A stretch of DNA of 6,399 nucleotides from Marvinbryantia sp964455335 (GTDB lineage Bacteria > Bacillota > Clostridia > Lachnospirales > Lachnospiraceae): assembly GCA_964455335.1 (NCBI GenBank), contig CAYVVW010000117.1:1-6399 (forward strand). The letters run 5' to 3'. Shown here piece by piece: positions 1-5,894 of this stretch. The position numbers and the translations under genes are program-made. The notes under the pieces were generated by a model. The model was not told where the DNA came from, made no database searches, and saw nothing but the letters and a program-made list of their open reading frames with translations. Each line of letters starts with the position of its first letter. Within the stretch, counting starts at the first letter, position 1.

Positions 1-2
1 AG

Positions 3-2117
3 TTTACAAGGACAATGCAAATAAAGCTGGTGGCTATATTTGCATTTGTTTTATTGCTGCTGTTGATACTGAATCTAATCATCGCTTATATTAACGCGAA
101 GAGCGGCGACAAATACGCAAAGCGCGTACTGTCGCAGCAAATTTACGACAGCCGCGCGATCCCCTACCGCAGGGGCGAAATCATGGATCGCAGCCACAAT
201 CTGCTCGCAAAGAGCGACAAAGTGTACAATGTGGTGCTGGACTGCCTTGCGATCAACAGCATGGAGAGCTATGTGGAGCCGACCATCCGGGCGGTGTCCG
301 AGGTATTCGGCCTGGACGCGGCCGACGTGCGCGAACGCGTCATGGGCGAGGAAACCAAACAGAGCCAGTATCAGGTGGTCAAATTCGAGATCCCTCTGGA
401 AGAAAAACAAAAGTTTGAGGAATATACCGACTTGTCTGAGGACAGAAAGCTCTCCGAGGCGCAGCGCCACGAATTGGAAAATGTGCAGGGCGTCTGGTTT
501 GAGGAGTCCTACGTCCGCTCGTACCCGATGGGAAGCCTTGCGGGCACGGTGATAGGATTTGCGAATAAGCTAAACGACGGCATATTCGGCATCGAGGCTT
601 ATTATTCAGACATTTTAAACGGCGTGAACGGCAGGGAGTACGGCTACTTAAATTCCGATCTGGAATTACAGGAAAACATCGTCAGCCCGACAAACGGCAG
701 CAACGTCGTTTCCACGCTTGACGTCAATATCCAGCAGGTGGTGGAAAAATACATCGCCCAGCTGGAAGATCAGAACAAACATGGGCCGCAGGACGCGACA
801 AAGGGCCATGCGAGCAAGAATACGGCGGTGATCGTGGCGGATCCGAATACGGGAGAAATTCTGGCGATGGCCACGGATAAAGTAGTGAATCTGAACAATC
901 CGCAAGATCTCTCCGCGTGGTACACGGAAAAAGAGTTAAAGGCGATGACGGACGAGGAGCATACGCAGGCATTAAATGAGATGTGGTACAATTTCTGCGT
1001 GTCGGAAGCGTTCGAGCTTGGCTCCACTTACAAGCCCATCGTCGTGGCGTCCGCCTTAGACAGCGGGAGCATTGACACGGATTTTACCGTCAACTGCATC
1101 GGCTATCTGCAGCCGCTCGCGGAGGAAGAGCCGATCAACTGTACCGGAACACACGGTCAGGAAACATTAGGCGATGTGATCAAAAACTCCTGCAACCCCG
1201 GCATGATGACGATTGGACTTGATATGGGCGAAAGCCTGTTTTGCAAATACCAGAGCATCTTCGGGTTCGGAAAGCGCACCGGCATCGATCTGCCGAACGA
1301 AAATACGGGCCTTTTGTATGACGAAAACACGATGAATACCATCGAGCTTTGCACCTACACGTTCGGGCAGGGTTTCACCGCCACCATGATGCAGGAACTG
1401 ATGGGCTTTTGCGCGGTGGTAAATGGCGGCTACTATTACAAGCCGCACGTCGTGCGGCAGATCCTCGACGAAAACGGCACGGTCGCGAGCAACATCGAGC
1501 CTTTGATCCTGTCGCAGCCCGTCTCCACAAAGACCTCGTACCAGCTGCGGGAATACCTGGAGTCGGTCGTGACAGAGGGCACGGCGATGGACGCGCAGAT
1601 TCCGGGGTACCGCATCGGGGGAAAAACGGGCACGGCGGAAAAACTGCCGCGCAACAACAACAAATATATCATTTCCTATATCGCGGCCGTTCCCATCAAT
1701 GACCCGCAAGTGGTCATTTACACGGTGGTCGACGAGCCGAATGTCGAGGATCAGGAGGATGGGACGCTCACGAAAAAACTGGCGACCGACATCCTAAGGG
1801 AGATCCTGCCATACCTCGGGATCTACCCGACGGAGGAGATCACAGAGGAGCAAAAACAGGGCATCGGCATGAAAGAGGACGATGAGCCGGAGACTGAGAT
1901 CCTCATCGACTACGTTTATGACGCATGGGGGAACCTGCTCTACGACGAGACGACCTGGGAGCCGCTCACGGAGCAGCGCGTGGTGGAAGTGACCGAGGCG
2001 CCCGCCGAGGAGCCGGGGAACTTGTACGGCGACGTCGTTCCCCCGCAGCAGCCGGGCGAGCAGGGCGTGGACGAAAACTGGTCCGACGGCGTGACAAGCG
2101 ACGAAATCTATGATTAA
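3..2117 (+). CDS. Class B penicillin-binding protein (FtsI/SpoVD-like D,D-transpeptidase), 5' partial
   Basis: Monofunctional peptidoglycan D,D-transpeptidase that cross-links stem peptides on the outer face of the membrane. Residues are numbered from the ATG at 15. Residues about 4-27 form one membrane anchor. Residues about 48-230 are the dimerisation region and begin with a conserved RGEIMDR segment (53-59). The transpeptidase domain, about 265-610, has all three active-site motifs: STYK (S337, K340), SCN (392-394) and KTGTAE (537-542). The tail, about 615-700, is acidic and Pro/Glu rich; no PASTA domain is visible. The true start is probably upstream of the window: the frame is open to position 3 and reads FTRT before the ATG, similar to the cytoplasmic leader of related clostridial proteins, and AAGGA ends only 2 nt before that ATG, too close to serve it. 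Its place next to mraY fits a divisome or sporulation PBP (ftsI/pbpB or spoVD). The family is certain; which of the two it is cannot be settled here, so no symbol is given. Confidence 0.95.
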   Translation, partial: FTRTMQIKLVAIFAFVLLLLLILNLIIAYINAKSGDKYAKRVLSQQIYDSRAIPYRRGEIMDRSHNLLAKSDKVYNVVLDCLAINSMESYVEPTIRAVSEVFGLDAADVRERVMGEETKQSQYQVVKFEIPLEEKQKFEEYTDLSEDRKLSEAQRHELENVQGVWFEESYVRSYPMGSLAGTVIGFANKLNDGIFGIEAYYSDILNGVNGREYGYLNSDLELQENIVSPTNGSNVVSTLDVNIQQVVEKYIAQLEDQNKHGPQDATKGHASKNTAVIVADPNTGEILAMATDKVVNLNNPQDLSAWYTEKELKAMTDEEHTQALNEMWYNFCVSEAFELGSTYKPIVVASALDSGSIDTDFTVNCIGYLQPLAEEEPINCTGTHGQETLGDVIKNSCNPGMMTIGLDMGESLFCKYQSIFGFGKRTGIDLPNENTGLLYDENTMNTIELCTYTFGQGFTATMMQELMGFCAVVNGGYYYKPHVVRQILDENGTVASNIEPLILSQPVSTKTSYQLREYLESVVTEGTAMDAQIPGYRIGGKTGTAEKLPRNNNKYIISYIAAVPINDPQVVIYTVVDEPNVEDQEDGTLTKKLATDILREILPYLGIYPTEEITEEQKQGIGMKEDDEPETEILIDYVYDAWGNLLYDETTWEPLTEQRVVEVTEAPAEEPGNLYGDVVPPQQPGEQGVDENWSDGVTSDEIYD

Positions 2118-2127
2118 AAATAAATCA

Positions 2128-2156
2128 TTGCCTATCCGGACAAAATGCATTATAAT
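2128..2156 (+). promoter_or_regulatory. Predicted sigma-A promoter for mraY
   Basis: A perfect TATAAT -10 box lies at 2151-2156. Exactly 17 nt upstream is TTGCCT (2128-2133), a 4/6 match to the TTGACA consensus. The predicted transcription start is near 2163, giving a leader of about 30 nt before the mraY ATG. It sits in an AT-rich gap between GC-rich genes, as expected for a real promoter. No terminator follows the penicillin-binding protein gene, so read-through from upstream is also likely and this would be an internal operon promoter. Confidence 0.65.
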
Positions 2157-2175
2157 GATGCATATGCCATTTGTC
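2139..2175. repeat. Imperfect inverted repeat overlapping the mraY promoter
   Basis: The left arm GACAAAATGCAT (2139-2150) and the right arm ATGCCATTTGTC (2164-2175) are reverse complements at 10 of 12 positions, separated by 13 nt that contain the TATAAT box. A second copy of the palindrome ATGCAT (2158-2163) lies in the centre, so the -10 box is also flanked directly by ATGCAT on both sides. The symmetry about the -10 region looks like an operator, but no known regulator site is recognised. Chance symmetry in AT-rich DNA cannot be ruled out. Confidence 0.4.
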
Positions 2176-2179
2176 TGTG

Positions 2180-2185
2180 AGGAGG
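2180..2185 (+). promoter_or_regulatory. Ribosome binding site of mraY
   Basis: AGGAGG, within GAGGAGGA at 2179-2186, ends 7 nt before the ATG at 2193. This is near-consensus spacing and strength, and it fixes the mraY start. Confidence 0.85.
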
Positions 2186-2192
2186 ACGCAAC

Positions 2193-3152
2193 ATGATCAG
2201 TCTTGAGGTGGTATTTGCGCTTCTGGTCGCGTTTGCGATCAGCGCGATCCTTGGCCCTTTGCTCATTCCCCTTTTGCGGAAGCTCAAAGTGGGCAATACC
2301 GAGCGCGAGGACGGGGTGCGGGCGCACTTGAAAAAAGCGGGGACGCCCACCATGGGGGGCGTGATGTTTCTGCTTGCCATGCTTGTCACATCCCTTTTGT
2401 ATGTCGGGCGCTACCCGCGCATGATCCCCGTGCTGGTATTGACAGTCGGGTTTGGCATCATCGGTTTTTTGGACGATTATATCAAGGTCGTGCTGCGCAG
2501 GTCGGACGGCCTGCTCCCCAAGCAAAAGTTTCTGCTCCAGGTGATCGTGACGACTGTTTTTGTCGTTTACCTGCTGCTTGCGGACAGGGAGAGCCTGCGC
2601 GTCTTGATCCCATTTCGCCATGGGATGTATTTTGCGTGTGACTGGCTCATGGCCCCGCTCGCTTACTTTGTCGTGATCGGCACGGTCAACGGGGTCAATT
2701 TTACCGACGGCGTGGACGGGCTTGCCACGAGCGTCACCGTTGTCGTGGCCGTGTTTTTCCTCGCGCTTTCGATCGGCATGGGCGCGGGGATAGAGCCGAT
2801 GCTCGCGGCCGCCATCGGGGCGCTTTTGGGCTTTTTGCTGTTCAACGCCCATCCGGCGAAAGTCTTTATGGGGGATACCGGATCTTTGGCGCTCGGCGGG
2901 TTTGTGGCCGGGACGGCCTATGTGCTGCAAATCCCCATCCTCATCCCGATCTTCGGATTTATCTACTTGGTGGAAGTGCTCTCCGTGATCCTCCAGGTGG
3001 CCTACTTCAAGAAAACAGGCGGAAAGCGCATCTTCAAAATGGCCCCGATTCACCACCATTTTGAGCTGAGCGGCTGGTCGGAAACACAGATCGTGACATG
3101 TTTTACCGTGATCACGGCATTGCTGTGTTTCTTTAGCATGGCGATTATCTGA
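2193..3152 (+). CDS. mraY: Phospho-N-acetylmuramoyl-pentapeptide-transferase MraY
   Basis: Integral membrane enzyme that transfers phospho-MurNAc-pentapeptide from UDP to undecaprenyl phosphate, giving lipid I, the first membrane step of peptidoglycan synthesis. The protein has 319 residues, normal for the family, and is hydrophobic throughout with about ten predicted membrane segments. Family signatures appear in order: TPTMGG (51-56), the acidic pair D94-D95 in GFLDDY, NFTDGVDGL (169-177) with D172 and D175, NAHPAKVFMGDTGS (218-231) with D228, and MAPIHHHFE (283-291) with its histidine cluster. Together these are the Mg2+ and substrate-binding residues of MraY, and they separate it from the related WecA/TagO enzymes, which lack the HHH segment. 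The start is set by a strong ribosome binding site 7 nt upstream. It follows the penicillin-binding protein gene by 75 nt and precedes murD by 127 nt. No defects are seen. Confidence 0.98.
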   Translation: MISLEVVFALLVAFAISAILGPLLIPLLRKLKVGNTEREDGVRAHLKKAGTPTMGGVMFLLAMLVTSLLYVGRYPRMIPVLVLTVGFGIIGFLDDYIKVVLRRSDGLLPKQKFLLQVIVTTVFVVYLLLADRESLRVLIPFRHGMYFACDWLMAPLAYFVVIGTVNGVNFTDGVDGLATSVTVVVAVFFLALSIGMGAGIEPMLAAAIGALLGFLLFNAHPAKVFMGDTGSLALGGFVAGTAYVLQIPILIPIFGFIYLVEVLSVILQVAYFKKTGGKRIFKMAPIHHHFELSGWSETQIVTCFTVITALLCFFSMAII

Positions 3153-3196
3153 CACACAAGACACACGGATTTCTTTGCACTGTGCGCTCCCAACGC

Positions 3197-3235
3197 CATG
3201 CTTTTTTCTCGCGCGTGAGAACCGCATGACTTTTT
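3197..3235 (+). other. Hairpin with trailing T-tract in the mraY-murD gap
   Basis: The 127-nt gap between mraY and murD contains an interrupted stem. The outer arms are CATGC (3197-3201) with GCATG (3224-3228), the inner arms TTCTC (3206-3210) with GAGAA (3217-3221), and the loop is GCGCGT. Two bases further on is a run of five T (3231-3235). The shape resembles a weak intrinsic terminator or attenuator that would lower murD transcription relative to mraY. The stem is short and has an internal loop of about 4 and 2 nt, so termination would be partial at best. No convincing separate murD promoter is visible in this gap. Confidence 0.35.
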
Positions 3236-3279
3236 CGGCGATCGTGTCACCATCTGACAAGAAATGAGGGATTGGGCCA

Positions 3280-4659
3280 ATGGATTTGACAGGGAAAAAC
3301 GTGCTCGTTTTTGGCACGGGGCTAAGCGGCGCGTCCGCTTTTTGGCTTTTAAAGGACCTTGGGGCATTTCCCGTGCTCTTTGACGGAAATGAGAATTCAA
3401 ATAGAGAAGAAATTTGCAGGAAATGCGCGGCCGACGCGCGGGAGGTGTTTCTCGGCACGCTCCCCGCGGAAATCATTGGACAGCTGGATTTGGTGGTGTT
3501 AAGCCCCGGCGTGCCGACGGACTTGCCGCTCGTCTGCCAGTTTCGCGCGCGGGGGATTCCCATCTGGGGCGAGGTGGAGCTGGCCTATCGCGTAGCAAAG
3601 GGGGATCTGCTCGCCATCACGGGAACGAATGGGAAAACCACGACCACCAGCCTGCTCGGGGAGATTTTGTCGCGCGCGCGCGCTTCTGTTTTTGTGGTGG
3701 GGAACATCGGCGTTCCCTACACGCAAATCGCGAAAAAAACGCGGGACGACTCCGTGACGGTGGCGGAGATCAGCAGTTTTCAGCTCGAGACCACAGAGGC
3801 GTTCCACCCCAAAATCAGCGCCATTTTGAATGTGACGCCCGACCACTTGGACCGCCATCACACGATGGAGGCCTATTTGCGCGCAAAGGAGCGCATCTGC
3901 GAAAACCAGGCGGGCGGGGATGTCTGCGTGCTCAATTACGAGGACCTTGCGCTGCGCGCGTTTGCGGGGCAAATTTCGTGCAAGCCCTTGTTTTTTAGCA
4001 GCGCGCGCCCGCTAGAAGAAGGCATTTTCTTGCAGGGCGAGGAAATTCTTTACAAGAACAACGGGGAGACGCATGCCATTTGCCACACGAGGGAACTCCG
4101 GCTTTTGGGGCGGCACAATTACGAAAATGTCATGGCGGCATCCGCCATGGCGCTCTCCTATGGCGTCTCGCACGCGCACCTGCGGGAGTCGCTTTTGCGG
4201 TTTTCGGCGGTGGAGCACCGCATCGAGTTTGTCGCGGAAATCGACGGCGTCGCCTATTACAACGACTCCAAGGGAACGAACCCCGACGCGGCGATCAAGG
4301 GCATCGAGGCCATGGAGCGCCCCACATACCTCATCGGGGGCGGCTACGACAAGGACGCTTCCTATGGGGAGTGGATTCGCGCGTTTGGCGGGAAAGTGCG
4401 CGCCCTGGTCCTGATCGGCCAGACAAAGGAAAAGATTGCGCGGGAGGCGCGCGCGTGCGGTTTTGCGCATTGCGTGCTGGCGGAAAGCCTCAAAGAGGCT
4501 TTCGATTACTGCGCCGATCATGCCGCGCCGGGAGATGCCGTTTTGCTTTCCCCCGCATGCGCCAGCTGGGATATGTTTTCCAATTACGAGGAGCGCGGGA
4601 GAGCCTTTCAGGACCTGGTGCGCCAGCGGGAGAAAAAGGCGGCGCGCGTTTCGCCTTGA
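3280..4659 (+). CDS. murD: UDP-N-acetylmuramoyl-L-alanine--D-glutamate ligase MurD
   Basis: Cytoplasmic ATP-dependent ligase that adds D-glutamate to UDP-MurNAc-L-alanine. At 459 residues it is slightly longer than typical MurD (about 440-450). The N-terminal UDP-binding domain starts with a GTGLSG loop (12-17). The central ATPase domain has the P-loop GTNGKTTT (115-122, catalytic K119), then SSFQLE (165-170), DHLDRH (188-193) and K203 in RAKER, which aligns with the carbamylated lysine of Mur ligases. The C-terminal domain has VEHRIEF (311-317), NDSKGTNPDA (328-337) and SPACASWDMF (424-433), the last being characteristic of MurD rather than MurC, MurE or MurF. The ATG at 3280 is preceded by GAGGG (3266-3270) at 9 nt, a moderate site. 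The last residues, from about 450, are a basic tail (EKKAARVSP) overlapping a GC-rich direct repeat. All key residues are present. Confidence 0.97.
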   Translation: MDLTGKNVLVFGTGLSGASAFWLLKDLGAFPVLFDGNENSNREEICRKCAADAREVFLGTLPAEIIGQLDLVVLSPGVPTDLPLVCQFRARGIPIWGEVELAYRVAKGDLLAITGTNGKTTTTSLLGEILSRARASVFVVGNIGVPYTQIAKKTRDDSVTVAEISSFQLETTEAFHPKISAILNVTPDHLDRHHTMEAYLRAKERICENQAGGDVCVLNYEDLALRAFAGQISCKPLFFSSARPLEEGIFLQGEEILYKNNGETHAICHTRELRLLGRHNYENVMAASAMALSYGVSHAHLRESLLRFSAVEHRIEFVAEIDGVAYYNDSKGTNPDAAIKGIEAMERPTYLIGGGYDKDASYGEWIRAFGGKVRALVLIGQTKEKIAREARACGFAHCVLAESLKEAFDYCADHAAPGDAVLLSPACASWDMFSNYEERGRAFQDLVRQREKKAARVSP

Positions 4660-4675
4660 CAGAGGCGGCGCGCGT
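4637..4675. repeat. 13-bp direct repeat around the murD stop codon
   Basis: AGGCGGCGCGCGT occurs at 4637-4649 inside the last murD codons and again at 4663-4675 just after the stop (4657-4659), with a period of 26 bp. The first copy also forms part of an inverted repeat, AAGGCG (4636-4641) with CGCCTT (4652-4657). No T-tract follows on the + strand, so this is not a convincing terminator for murD. Confidence 0.7.
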
Positions 4676-4730
4676 GCGGCGAAGCAGTCCGTAAGGCATC
4701 CTTTTACCCCGACAGATACCCGCGCATGGG

Positions 4731-5774
4731 ATGGGCACACATATGGAATTACAAAAAAGAAAAAGAAAGAACCCCTTGCGGATACCGCTGTTCCTCTTGG
4801 CAGGCCTGCTCCTTTTGGCGGTCATCGTGGTATTTGGCCTGTTTCACGTCCGCACGGCGGATGTCATCGGCAACGAATTTTACGCGGCGGACGAGATCAA
4901 AAAAATGGTGATGTCCGATTCCCTCGGGGAGAACACGCTCTACCTTTTGTGGAAATACCGCACGCCGGAAGCGGCGCGATCACTCCCATTTTTGAGCGGG
5001 GTGGAGATCGAGATGGTCAGCCCCTACCACATCCAAATCCGCGTGTACGAAAAGACGATTGCGGGATATTTGATGTATTCTGGCACGCGGGTCTACTTTG
5101 ATATCGACGGGAATGTGGTGGAAATCTCTGGGGAGGAGCGGGACGGGATTGTCCCATTTTCCGGCATCCCCATCAAAGAGCCGACAGTCGGCGAGCCGCT
5201 GCCCGTGGGCGACGACGATTTCTTTTGGGACATCGTGGAGGGCGTGCGCCTCATCCACCAGAGCGGCCTAGTGCCGGACGAGGTGCATTATGGCGACAAA
5301 CACGCGCTGATGCTCTATTTCGGCGAGCGCCGCGTCCTCTTGGGAGACAGTGACTACCTGGAGCAAAAAATACAGGAGCTGACCGACATTTTCCCCGAAA
5401 TGGAGGGCTTAAGCGGCACGCTCCACATGGAAAATTTCACGCCCGAGACCACGGCCGTCGCATTTAAAAAAGGGGAACAGGGCGACGAGGAATTGCTGAT
5501 TGACGTGGGAAAAACGCAAAGCGAGACGGAAATGCAAAGCGAGGCCGGCAATGTCGAAGAAGATGGGGCGGGCGCCCCTTCGCCGGGAGAGAGCGGGTAC
5601 GTGGAGCGGGCTGACCGGTTTGGCATGGACGCAAATGGCAATGAGACGTACACGGACGACGCGGGCAACGTGACCACAAACCTTGACATGCCCTACCTGG
5701 GGGAGGATGGGGCTGTCATCACAGACGGGTATGGGTACATTGATCCCTACACAGGGGCCTATATTCTCAACTAA
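4731..5774 (+). CDS. ftsQ: FtsQ/DivIB-type cell division protein with POTRA domain
   Basis: Bitopic divisome protein that, with FtsL and DivIC/FtsB partners, stabilises and regulates septal wall synthesis. The 347-residue protein has a basic cytoplasmic N-terminus (KRKRKNPLR, 9-17), one membrane segment at about 18-40, and a POTRA domain at about 38-107 containing the VIGNEFYAADEI region (45-56) and the VYEKTIAGYL edge (105-114). A beta domain at about 108-245 carries YFDIDGNVVEIS (122-133). From about 250 to 347 the chain is acidic, Gly/Asp/Tyr rich and probably disordered, longer than the usual FtsQ tail. The start is uncertain. ATG 4731 has no clear ribosome binding site; ATG 4743 (residue 5) has a weak GGGATGGG 7 nt upstream. 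An in-frame stop at 4692 and no alternative start codons exclude anything longer. It lies 71 nt after murD, and DivIB would be the Bacillus name. Confidence 0.93.
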   Translation: MGTHMELQKRKRKNPLRIPLFLLAGLLLLAVIVVFGLFHVRTADVIGNEFYAADEIKKMVMSDSLGENTLYLLWKYRTPEAARSLPFLSGVEIEMVSPYHIQIRVYEKTIAGYLMYSGTRVYFDIDGNVVEISGEERDGIVPFSGIPIKEPTVGEPLPVGDDDFFWDIVEGVRLIHQSGLVPDEVHYGDKHALMLYFGERRVLLGDSDYLEQKIQELTDIFPEMEGLSGTLHMENFTPETTAVAFKKGEQGDEELLIDVGKTQSETEMQSEAGNVEEDGAGAPSPGESGYVERADRFGMDANGNETYTDDAGNVTTNLDMPYLGEDGAVITDGYGYIDPYTGAYILN

Positions 5775-5809
5775 AGCGCAAGAATCTTCACACATTTGAC
5801 AAAAAGTAC

Positions 5810-5838
5810 TTGCTAAATTGCGCAAAACATCCTATTAT
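5810..5838 (+). promoter_or_regulatory. Predicted sigma-A promoter for ftsZ
   Basis: TTGCTA (5810-5815, 4/6 match) and TATTAT (5833-5838, 5/6 match) are separated by 17 nt in an AT-rich gap. TATAAA at 5836-5841 is an alternative -10 with a 20-nt spacer. The predicted start near 5845 gives a leader of about 50 nt. A perfect TTGACA at 5796-5801 has no -10 box at the right distance. An 8-bp palindrome TTGCGCAA (5818-5825) lies in the spacer. No terminator separates ftsQ from this promoter, so ftsZ is probably read both from here and from upstream. Confidence 0.6.
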
Positions 5839-5858
5839 AAAAAGTAATCGTGGGAAAA

Positions 5859-5876
5859 TGCTGTCTTGCGGCAGCA
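5859..5876 (+). promoter_or_regulatory. Stem-loop in the ftsZ leader mRNA
   Basis: TGCTGTC (5859-5865) pairs with GGCAGCA (5870-5876) to form a 7-bp stem with one G-U pair and a 4-nt TTGC loop. It begins about 14 nt after the predicted transcription start and ends 4 nt before the AAGGAGG site. The position suits an element that affects mRNA stability or ribosome access. No T-tract follows, so it is not a terminator. No known riboswitch or protein site is recognised. Confidence 0.45.
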
Positions 5877-5880
5877 AAAG

Positions 5881-5887
5881 AAGGAGG
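5881..5887 (+). promoter_or_regulatory. Ribosome binding site that sets the TTG start of ftsZ
   Basis: AAGGAGG is a full consensus site and ends 7 nt before the TTG at 5895. The next in-frame start, ATG at 5907, would be 19 nt away and is therefore unlikely. The strong site probably offsets the weak start codon. Confidence 0.85.
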
Positions 5888-5894
5888 AAACACC

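Noticed and set aside
1442..1458. Perfect 7-bp hairpin GCCGCAC/GTGCGGC inside the penicillin-binding protein gene
   Set aside because: It is fully explained by codons for a PHVVR segment that is common in this family. No T-tract or regulatory context is present.
1749..1797. AGGAGG followed by ATG inside the penicillin-binding protein gene
   Set aside because: The ATG is nearly adjacent to the purine run and opens only a frame of about 12 codons. The bases encode the acidic EDQEDG segment.
3226..3267. Possible 13-codon leader peptide before murD (ATG 3226 to TGA)
   Set aside because: No ribosome binding site, no run of regulatory codons, and it overlaps the descending arm of the hairpin. Such short frames are expected by chance.
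1794..3563. Long open frame on the minus strand, 589 codons
   Set aside because: It runs antisense to the end of the penicillin-binding protein gene, all of mraY and the start of murD, three genes with clear family motifs. Its product is His/Asp/Lys rich without a recognisable domain. It arises from GC-biased codon positions of the true genes.
4636..4657. Possible terminator at the end of murD (AAGGCG/CGCCTT)
   Set aside because: No T-tract follows on the + strand. A T-run follows only when read on the minus strand, where no gene is present.
4436..5101. Plus-strand open frame of 221 codons bridging murD and ftsQ
   Set aside because: It is out of frame with both genes and Arg/Gly/Pro rich. 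It gives no trace of murG or ftsW, which I looked for in this junction.
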